Origin: DATIRA01 sp964553405
GTDB lineage: Bacteria > Pseudomonadota > Gammaproteobacteria > Steroidobacterales > Steroidobacteraceae
NCBI GenBank assembly: GCA_964553405.1
Contig: CAZKLS010000042.1
Coordinates: 1 to 20,897, forward strand
Length of the DNA stretch: 20,897 bases
Direction: 5' to 3'
Part shown: positions 6,353 through 12,089 of the stretch, one piece after another
Layout of the letters: each line of letters opens with the position of its first letter
How positions within the stretch are numbered: the stretch's first letter is position 1
The notes under the pieces: generated by a model
Database searches by the model: none
Told to the model about the DNA's origin: nothing
What the model saw: only the letters and a program-made list of their open reading frames with translations
Made by a program: the position numbers and the translations under genes

Positions 6353-7168
6353 ATGGACGAGCGGCTCCACAAGCTGCTCGCGCAGCACGGCATCGGTTCG
6401 CGCCGGGAGGTGGAGACCTGGATCCGCGAGGGTCGGGTACTGGTCAATGGTCGACCGGCCGAGGTCGGCCAGAAAGTCGCGCCTGGTGACCGGATCGCCG
6501 TCGATGGCCGCGACGTCACGCGCCGGCTGGCGACGAACAAGGCGCTGAAAGTCCTCGTCTACCACAAGCCGAGCGGTGAGATGTCCCGTGGCGGGCAGGG
6601 CGACGAGCGGGCAGGGGTCGAGGAACGGCTGCCCGGGCTGCGCTCGGGGCGCTGGGTCGCGGTCAACGCGCTCGGCTACGGTGAGGACGGCCTGCTGCTG
6701 CTGACGAACGACGGTACGCTGGCGGCTGAGGCCGGGCGTCGCGGCCGCGACTGGCCGGTCGAGTACCGCGTGCGTGCGCTGCAGCCGAAGGGGGGCGGTG
6801 AGTGGCCCGAGCTGCCGCGACAGGTGGTCGCAGGGCAGGAAGTCATCGATCTCGAGGCGGCCGAACTGGCCGGGCAGGGCGCCAGCAACGCGTGGTACCG
6901 GGTGGCCTGTGCCCGTTCGATACCCCGTGGCGGTGTGCGCGCACTGTTCGATGCCGCGGGACTCAAGGTCAACCGCGTGATGCTGGTGCGCTGGGGCCCG
7001 TTCACGCTGCCCCGCGACCTGCCGCGCGGCCGGCATCGCGAACTCACCCGGGCCGAATCCGAACCGCTGCTCGAGCTGACGGGCCGGACCCGGGAGTCCT
7101 CGCCGGTCGGTCCGGCGGGCAGGCGCAGGCCGCCGGGGCGCGGGCGCCGTCGCCCTACTGGGCGTTGA
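6353..7168 (+). CDS. RluB/RsuA-family pseudouridine synthase homologue lacking the catalytic Asp
   Basis: A 271-residue protein with the S4 RNA-binding domain at the N-terminus (about 2-55: ERLHKLLAQHGIGSRREVE, GRVLVNGRP) and an RsuA/RluB/RluE/RluF-type catalytic fold after it (VLVYHKPSGE, ERLPGLRSGRWVAV, GLLLLTNDG, WYRVACA, LPRDLPRGRHREL). The family's invariant GRLD is here NALG (105-108), so Gly108 (GGC) stands where the catalytic aspartate belongs. The later GRNREVRR-type motif is SIPRGGVRAL. The location directly after scpB is the usual place of rluB, which makes pseudouridine 2605 in 23S rRNA, but with these losses that activity cannot be assumed. The last 14 bases overlap the 3' end of yciK, which runs convergently. 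Confidence 0.85.
   Translation: MDERLHKLLAQHGIGSRREVETWIREGRVLVNGRPAEVGQKVAPGDRIAVDGRDVTRRLATNKALKVLVYHKPSGEMSRGGQGDERAGVEERLPGLRSGRWVAVNALGYGEDGLLLLTNDGTLAAEAGRRGRDWPVEYRVRALQPKGGGEWPELPRQVVAGQEVIDLEAAELAGQGASNAWYRVACARSIPRGGVRALFDAAGLKVNRVMLVRWGPFTLPRDLPRGRHRELTRAESEPLLELTGRTRESSPVGPAGRRRPPGRGRRRPTGR
7151..7164. repeat. Palindrome in the convergent gene overlap
   Basis: CGCCC-TACT-GGGCG forms a five-base-pair hairpin exactly where the two convergent genes overlap tail to tail. Neither strand shows a T-run after it, so termination activity is doubtful. Confidence 0.3.
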
Positions 7169-7913
7169 AGCGCTGCCCGGTGACGCCTTCGGCGGCGGCG
7201 CCGAGCAGGAACAGGTACGGCGCAAGCACGGCGGAGGGCTCGGGAAGCGTCGCCGGGTCCTCGCCAGGGTAGGCCTTGGCCCGCATCCGTGTCCTGGTCT
7301 TGCCGGGGTTGACGCTGTTGACCCTGATCTTCGTCAGCGTGTCGGTCTCATCGGACAGGACCTGCATCAGGCCCTCGATCGCGAATTTCGACGCCGCATA
7401 CGCGCCCCAGTAGGCCCGGCCCCGGACCGATACGCCGCTGCCGGTGAAGATTACCGAAGCATCGCTCGAGGCACGCAGCAGCGGCAGCAAGGTGCGCGTG
7501 AGTATGAACGGGGCGTTCACGTTGACGTGCATCACCTTCAACCAGGTGACCACGTCGTAGTGCTCGACTGGCGCGAGCTCGCCCAGCAGCCCGGCGCAGT
7601 GGACGAGCCCGTCGAGGCGGCCGAACTCGCCACGTACGGCCTCGGCCAGCGTCGAATATTGCCCGGCATCCGCGGTCTCGAAATCCATCGGTGCAATCGA
7701 GGGCCGTGGCGCGCCGCTGCCGACGATCTCGTCGTAGACGCGCTCGAGCGAGCGGACCTTTCGGCCACTGAGCACGACGCTGGCGCCGAGGGAGGCGCAG
7801 GCGCGTGCCAGCTCACCGCCGATGCCGCCGCTCGCTCCAGTGATCATCACGACGCGCTCCGCGAGCGAATCCGCCTGCGGCCGGTAAGCGCGCACCTCGG
7901 CTTCACTGATCAT
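7155..7913 (-). CDS. yciK: Short-chain dehydrogenase/reductase, YciK type
   Basis: A 252-residue classical SDR oxidoreductase. The nucleotide-binding TGASGGIG is at 25-32, the catalytic Ser at 159 (TGSGV), Tyr172 and Lys176 (YAASK), and PGKTRTRMRA follows the active site. The sequence VHCAGLLG replaces the more usual HNAG of the family (Cys106 for Asn). Overall it follows E. coli YciK closely: WGAYAASKFAIEGLMQVL and INPG-type segments in the same places. The substrate is unknown. It is the last gene of the minus-strand operon and its ATG overlaps the end of rmuC by 11 bases. In pseudomonads, by memory, yciK also follows gph. Confidence 0.9.
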   Translation of the reverse strand: MISEAEVRAYRPQADSLAERVVMITGASGGIGGELARACASLGASVVLSGRKVRSLERVYDEIVGSGAPRPSIAPMDFETADAGQYSTLAEAVRGEFGRLDGLVHCAGLLGELAPVEHYDVVTWLKVMHVNVNAPFILTRTLLPLLRASSDASVIFTGSGVSVRGRAYWGAYAASKFAIEGLMQVLSDETDTLTKIRVNSVNPGKTRTRMRAKAYPGEDPATLPEPSAVLAPYLFLLGAAAEGVTGQRFNAQ

Positions 7914-9195
7914 TCCGGGCTGGTTCCTCTTCCCCGTCGTCTTCGCGCGGGCTGCGCGTCAGCTTGTCCACGGTGGACAGTTCCTCGATGTCGCGCCTCG
8001 GGCGCAAGCCGAGCTCGGTGAATTTCCGCGCGCCCGGCAGCACCTGTCTCTCGAGCGAACCGACCGCGCTGTTGTAGGCGTCCACACTCTGGCCGAGCGA
8101 CCGGCCGATCCGCGCCAGGTAGCCGCTGAACGTGGCGAGCCGCTTGTAGAGATCCTCGCCGAGCGCCTGGATCCGGGCAGCGTTCTCGGCGAGCTGGTCC
8201 TGCCGCCAGCCGTATGCCACCGCCTTGAGCAGCGCGACGAAACTCGACGGCGTCGCAATGATGACCTGCTGACGTATCGCGTCCTCGAGCAGCGAGGGGA
8301 TCTCCCCGACGGCGGCGGAGAGGAACTGGTCGCCTGGGATGAACAGCACGACGAAGTCGGGACTCTGTTCGAACTGGGACCAGTATGCCTTCTGGGCCAG
8401 CTGGCGCACGCGCTCCTGCACGGCCTGCGCATGCCGCCTGACGGCGACCAGCCGGTCCTCCTCGCTGGTCGCTTCCGCGGCCGACAGGTAGGCGTCCAGC
8501 GGCGTCTTGACGTCCACCACCAGCTGACGGCCGTGCGGCATGTTGACGATCATGTCGGGTCGAAGCGCGCCTTCCTCGCCCTGAACGTGAACCTGCTCGA
8601 CGAAGTCGCAGTGCTCGACCATGCCGGCGAGTTCGACGAGCCGCCGCAGCGTCATCTCCCCCCATTGCCCGCGCACCTCGGGGCGCCGCAGCGCAGTGAC
8701 CAGGCTGCGCGTCTCCTTCTGCAGCGCGAGCTGCCCGAGTGCCACGTTCTCGATCGAGCTGCGCAGCGCGCCGAAGCTCTCCGCGCGCTCCTTCTCGATG
8801 CGCGTCATCTGCTCGTGCGTGCGGGCCAGCGCTTCCCTGACGGGCGAAAGCATGGATTCGACGGCCTTTTCACGGTCGACGAGATTGCGAAGCGCCGTTT
8901 CCTGCTGCTGGCCGAGCACCTGTCGCGCTATCTGCAGGAAGGTCTCGTTGTTGCTGCGCAGCGCCTCGCCCGCGACCGCATCGAACCCGCCCTTGAGCCG
9001 CTCCAGCGCGAGTTGCAGCGACCTTTCCCGCTCGGTTGCGAGTTCCTCCTGGGAGCGGCTCTCGGCACGCGCCGCGGCGAGTTCCAGCTCCAGCGCATGA
9101 ACCCTGCGGCGTCCGACCAGCCAGCCGACCAGCGCGCCGGCCGCGAGCAGCAGCACCAGCAGCAGCGGGAAGAACAACTCGGATTCGAGCGTCAT
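7903..9195 (-). CDS. rmuC: DNA recombination protein RmuC
   Basis: A 430-residue RmuC. I start it at ATG 9195, which has GGAG upstream and overlaps the gph stop as ATGA; an open frame reaching to 9486 is gph read in another frame. An N-terminal membrane helix (about 6-27, FFPLLLVLLLAAGALVGWLV) is followed by a long coiled-coil (about 30-170). The PD-(D/E)XK-like RmuC domain comes next: RGQWGEMTLRRLVELAGM, RPDMIVNMPHGRQLVVDVKTPLDAY, and FVVLFIPGDQFLSAA. The VDVK motif is the predicted nuclease core. Family members limit recombination at inverted repeats in E. coli. Its place between gph and yciK is not the arrangement I know from Pseudomonas. Confidence 0.95.
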   Translation of the reverse strand: MTLESELFFPLLLVLLLAAGALVGWLVGRRRVHALELELAAARAESRSQEELATERERSLQLALERLKGGFDAVAGEALRSNNETFLQIARQVLGQQQETALRNLVDREKAVESMLSPVREALARTHEQMTRIEKERAESFGALRSSIENVALGQLALQKETRSLVTALRRPEVRGQWGEMTLRRLVELAGMVEHCDFVEQVHVQGEEGALRPDMIVNMPHGRQLVVDVKTPLDAYLSAAEATSEEDRLVAVRRHAQAVQERVRQLAQKAYWSQFEQSPDFVVLFIPGDQFLSAAVGEIPSLLEDAIRQQVIIATPSSFVALLKAVAYGWRQDQLAENAARIQALGEDLYKRLATFSGYLARIGRSLGQSVDAYNSAVGSLERQVLPGARKFTELGLRPRRDIEELSTVDKLTRSPREDDGEEEPARNDQ

Positions 9196-9878
9196 GCGCG
9201 CACTCCGGCGGCCGTTCCGGGCCACGCTTGCAGCCAGGAGTCGATCTCCGCGGGCTCCCTCGCAATGGCGTCGGCCTGCCAGCTCGACGGGTCGTCCTCG
9301 TCGCTGATGTAGCCGTAGGCGGCGACGACCGTGAACATGCCGGCGGCACGTCCGGCCTGAATGTCGCGTTCCGCGTCGCCCACGTACACGCAGCGGGCGG
9401 GTTCCACGCCGATCAGCGTCGCGGCATGCAGCAGCGGCAGCGGGTGCGGCTTGCGTTCGGCGACTGTGTCGCCGCTGACCACGCAACTTGCGCGGCGGTC
9501 GATACCCAGGCTGGTCAGCAACGGATCCGTGAGCCAGCCCGGCTTGTTGGTGACGATGCCCCAGGGCGTCCCGCGACGTTCGAGTCCCGCCAGCAGTGGA
9601 TCGAGCCCGGGAAACAGGCGGGAGTGCTCGGCGAGGTTCTGCGCATAGAGTTCCAGGAACCGGCCGCGAAGCCGCTCGAATTCCTGCGCGTCCGCTTCCG
9701 GGAAGCCCAGCTTCACCAGGCGGGCCGCGCCGTGCGAGACGTTGGGTCGTATCCGCTCCTGCGGCAGCGCGGGCCGTCCATGCTCGACCCGCAGCCGGTT
9801 GAGCGCGGCGCCCATGTCCGGCGCCGTGTCGAGCAGCGTGCCGTCGAGGTCCAGCAGCAGCGCGGAAAAGGAGCTCAA
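9192..9878 (-). CDS. gph: Phosphoglycolate phosphatase (HAD superfamily)
   Basis: A 228-residue HAD hydrolase that should dephosphorylate 2-phosphoglycolate, a by-product of DNA 3'-end repair. Motif I is LLLDLDGTLLDT, with nucleophile Asp10 and Asp12; motif II is IVTNKP; motif III is the Lys in AERKPHP; motif IV is VYVGDAERDIQAG. The cap region (about 18-80) has the length typical of Gph. The start overlaps the ubiG stop by four bases and the stop overlaps rmuC. The ubiG-gph neighbourhood is widely conserved in gammaproteobacteria and supports this call over other HAD phosphatases such as MupP, which occupies a related place in Pseudomonas and acts on N-acetylmuramate 6-phosphate. Confidence 0.85.
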   Translation of the reverse strand: MSSFSALLLDLDGTLLDTAPDMGAALNRLRVEHGRPALPQERIRPNVSHGAARLVKLGFPEADAQEFERLRGRFLELYAQNLAEHSRLFPGLDPLLAGLERRGTPWGIVTNKPGWLTDPLLTSLGIDRRASCVVSGDTVAERKPHPLPLLHAATLIGVEPARCVYVGDAERDIQAGRAAGMFTVVAAYGYISDEDDPSSWQADAIAREPAEIDSWLQAWPGTAAGVRA

Positions 9879-10594
9879 TCCGGGACCCCCGCGCGACCGG
9901 CCGGCCTGGCGAGGTGCATCAGGTAGTTGACACGCGCGTCGGTGTTCAGCGTCGCGCTGCGCGAGAACGGGTCGTAGTCGATCCCGGCGATGCCCTTCAC
10001 CGTGAGACCGGCGGCCTTGGCCCAGGCTGCGAGCTCCGAGGGGCGGATGAATTTCTCGTAGCTGTGGGTTCCCGGAGGCAGCAGCCGCAGCAGGTACTCC
10101 GCTCCGAGCACGGCACGCAGGTAGGCCCTGGGCGTGCGGTTGAGCGTGGAGACGAATACTTCACCGCCGGGTCGTACCAGGCGCGCGAGCGCCGCAATCA
10201 CCGATGCGGGGTCGGGAACGTGCTCGAGCATTTCCATGCACGTGGCCACGTCGAACTCGCCCGGACGATCGGCGGCGAGTTCCTCCGCAGAGATCCGCAG
10301 GTACTCGAGCGGCAGGTCCTGCGGCAGGGCATGCAGCCTGGCGACCTCGAGCAGCTCTCCGGCCAGGTCGATGCCCGTCACCCGGGCACGCCTGAGCGCC
10401 ATGGCTTCAGCAAGCAGTCCACCGCCGCAGCCCACGTCCACGACCGCGCGTCCCGCCAGTGGACCGGCGCGTTCCACGTACGCGAGTCGAACAGGGTTCA
10501 GGTCGTGGAGCGGCCGCATCTCTCCTTCCGGATCCCACCAGCGGCTGGCGGCGGCTTCGAACCGGGAAATCTCGGCGGGATCGAAGTTAGGCAT
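9875..10594 (-). CDS. ubiG: Ubiquinone biosynthesis O-methyltransferase UbiG
   Basis: A 239-residue class I SAM-dependent methyltransferase that performs the two O-methylations of ubiquinone synthesis at the inner membrane. The N-terminus FDPAEISRFEAAASRWWDPEG is typical of UbiG. SAM motif I is VVDVGCGGG (51-59), followed by VTGIDLAGE, EMLEHVPDP, LVRPGGEVFVSTLNR, HSYEKFIRPSEL and a C-terminal VNYLMHLARP. I start it at ATG 10594; upstream extension to 10720 lies inside the preceding amidohydrolase gene. The start overlaps that gene's stop by eight bases (ATGCCTAA), and its own stop overlaps gph. Confidence 0.95.
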   Translation of the reverse strand: MPNFDPAEISRFEAAASRWWDPEGEMRPLHDLNPVRLAYVERAGPLAGRAVVDVGCGGGLLAEAMALRRARVTGIDLAGELLEVARLHALPQDLPLEYLRISAEELAADRPGEFDVATCMEMLEHVPDPASVIAALARLVRPGGEVFVSTLNRTPRAYLRAVLGAEYLLRLLPPGTHSYEKFIRPSELAAWAKAAGLTVKGIAGIDYDPFSRSATLNTDARVNYLMHLARPAGRAGVPD

Positions 10595-11933
10595 CGTCGG
10601 GCACCGGCGGGGGTTCAGCCGCGGACCGCAGCCTGCGCCGCCAGCCTTCTGCGCGCGACAGTACCTGCTGCTCATCGAGGTACGGCAGACGACCGTCCCC
10701 GTAAACCCGCCGCCCTGCAACCCAGGTGTCGCTGACCTGTGCGGAGCTGGCTGAGTACACGAGCACGGCCGCGACCTCGTGTACCGGCCAGCTGCGCGGA
10801 TCCATCAGGTCGATGCAGCACAGGTCGGCCCACTTGCCGGGCAACAGGCTGCCGGTCGCGTCGGACAGCCCGAGCACCCGGGCGCCGCCGAGCGTGGCCA
10901 TTCGCAGCAGGTCAGCAGCCACGACGCTGCCGGGCCCTGCGGACACGCCGCTGGCGAGCAGGCCGGCCGTGCGGGCTTCGCCGAGTACGTCGAGGTCGTT
11001 GTTCGCGGCAGGACGGTCTGTGCCGAGCGCGACGGTCACGCCGTGACCGAGCAGGCTAGGCAGCGGGCAGACGCCGCTGCCCAGCTTCAGGTCGGACTCC
11101 GGGCAATGAATGACCGAGGCGCCGGCCCGGGCGAGGATCTCGATGTCGCCCGGCTCCGCCTGGGTGAAGTGGACCGCGACCAGCAGCGGACTCGCATAGC
11201 CGAGTTCGGCCAGCCGGGCGAGCGGACGGCGACCGGATTCCTGGACGCTGCGCTCGACCTCCCAGGCCGCCTCGTGGAGCGGCACGGCCACGGGCAGCTC
11301 GAGCTCGTCCGCGAGCCGGCGCACGCGCTTGAGGGTTGCGTCCGACAGTTCATGCGCGGCCGGAGTCGCCAGGTGAGTGCTGACCAGGGGATCGCCGCGG
11401 TACTCGTCCCGCAGGCGCATTCCCTTCTCGATGTGCTCGTCCGGCGTGGACGCCCAGCTGGTCGCGGATTCGGTCACGTACAGGCCGATGCTTACCCGCA
11501 CGTGCAGCTCGGCCGCCGTACGGGCGACGACCTCAGGCCACAGCTGGGGGTCGGCGAAGCACGTCACGCCACCGCGCAGCATCTCGGCAATCGCGAGCTC
11601 GGTGCCATCACGTACGTATTCGGGATCCGCCCAGCGCCGTTCGAGCGGCGAGACCGTTTCCTGCAGCCAGGGCCCGAGTCGGAGGTTTTCCGCGCGACCG
11701 CGCAGCAGGGTCATCGCCGAATGCGCGTGCGCGTTCACGAGACCCGGCAGCACCGCATGGGTGGGACGCTCGTGGACTTGGCGGGCCTCGAATCGTCGCC
11801 GGGCCTCCGCCGCCGGCAGCACCGCGACGATCCGCCCGCCGCGGACGGCGACGGCGTGGTCGTCGAGGACCCTTCCGTCCGGCTCCATCGGCAGGACCCA
11901 GCGAGCGAGTATCAGCGTGTCGACTGGCTCCAT
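10587..11933 (-). CDS. Amidohydrolase of the MTA/SAH deaminase (TRZ/ATZ) family with altered metal site
   Basis: A 448-residue amidohydrolase-superfamily protein. Family members deaminate 5'-methylthioadenosine or S-adenosylhomocysteine (or related purines). Recognisable are the HxH strand PGLVNAHAHSAMTLLRG (His69, His71), LAIAEMLRGGVTCFAD, VAVHFTQ (His255), VIHCPESDLKLGSG, and LGTDRPAANND (Asp306). However, the canonical GPHxPY segment is THLATPAAH, with Pro191 aligned to the substrate-site His. The HxxE segment is VPLHE, so Pro218 replaces the third metal-binding His, with Glu221 kept. GTDG is GTDR. Activity is therefore doubtful or changed. It is the first gene of the operon with ubiG and gph, a place where pseudomonads also carry a TRZ/ATZ hydrolase. 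It is transcribed divergently from gyrA. Confidence 0.85.
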   Translation of the reverse strand: MEPVDTLILARWVLPMEPDGRVLDDHAVAVRGGRIVAVLPAAEARRRFEARQVHERPTHAVLPGLVNAHAHSAMTLLRGRAENLRLGPWLQETVSPLERRWADPEYVRDGTELAIAEMLRGGVTCFADPQLWPEVVARTAAELHVRVSIGLYVTESATSWASTPDEHIEKGMRLRDEYRGDPLVSTHLATPAAHELSDATLKRVRRLADELELPVAVPLHEAAWEVERSVQESGRRPLARLAELGYASPLLVAVHFTQAEPGDIEILARAGASVIHCPESDLKLGSGVCPLPSLLGHGVTVALGTDRPAANNDLDVLGEARTAGLLASGVSAGPGSVVAADLLRMATLGGARVLGLSDATGSLLPGKWADLCCIDLMDPRSWPVHEVAAVLVYSASSAQVSDTWVAGRRVYGDGRLPYLDEQQVLSRAEGWRRRLRSAAEPPPVPDDA

Positions 11934-11960
11934 CGGGCAAGCGGCGCAGAAAGGGCAGCA

Positions 11961-11991
11961 AGTATAGCGGCTCGAGGCTGGGGCCCGTCAG
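11961..11991 (-). promoter_or_regulatory. Candidate promoter of the amidohydrolase-ubiG-gph-rmuC-yciK operon
   Basis: On the minus strand TATACT (11961-11966) matches the -10 consensus at five of six bases, and CTGACG (11986-11991) is a four-of-six -35. The spacer is 19 bases, longer than ideal. The predicted transcription start is some 20 bases upstream of the ATG at 11933. Confidence 0.4.
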
Positions 11992-12031
11992 TCGGCGAGT
12001 CCCTGGAGGGCTCGGTCGGGGTGCCCCGCTG

Positions 12032-12040
12032 TGTTAATAT
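12032..12040 (+). promoter_or_regulatory. Possible extended -10 of gyrA
   Basis: TGTTAATAT gives a TGn extension followed by TAATAT. It is the only AT-rich element in the 156-base gap between the divergent starts. No -35 is evident. A CCCGG/CCGGG hairpin (12056-12071) sits just ahead of the gyrA ribosome binding site. Confidence 0.3.
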
Positions 12041-12089
12041 TGCTGGTCTTTTTTACCCGGTATCTGCCGGGCCCCGGGATCGCTGCGCC

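Noticed and set aside
6686..6688. Asp112 of the RluB homologue as a shifted catalytic residue
   Set aside because: It lies four residues after the conserved position, directly before GLLLL, and the alignment has no gap that would bring it into place.
9196..9486. N-terminal extension of rmuC
   Set aside because: The extension is gph in another frame; ATG 9195 has a ribosome binding site and begins the typical membrane helix.
12049..12071. T-run plus CCCGG/CCGGG hairpin upstream of gyrA as a terminator
   Set aside because: On the plus strand the T-run comes before the stem, and on the minus strand the run is A, so neither direction fits an intrinsic terminator.
10779..12089. Upstream extension of gyrA
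   Set aside because: GyrA has its standard N-terminus from ATG 12090, and the extension is antisense to the amidohydrolase gene.
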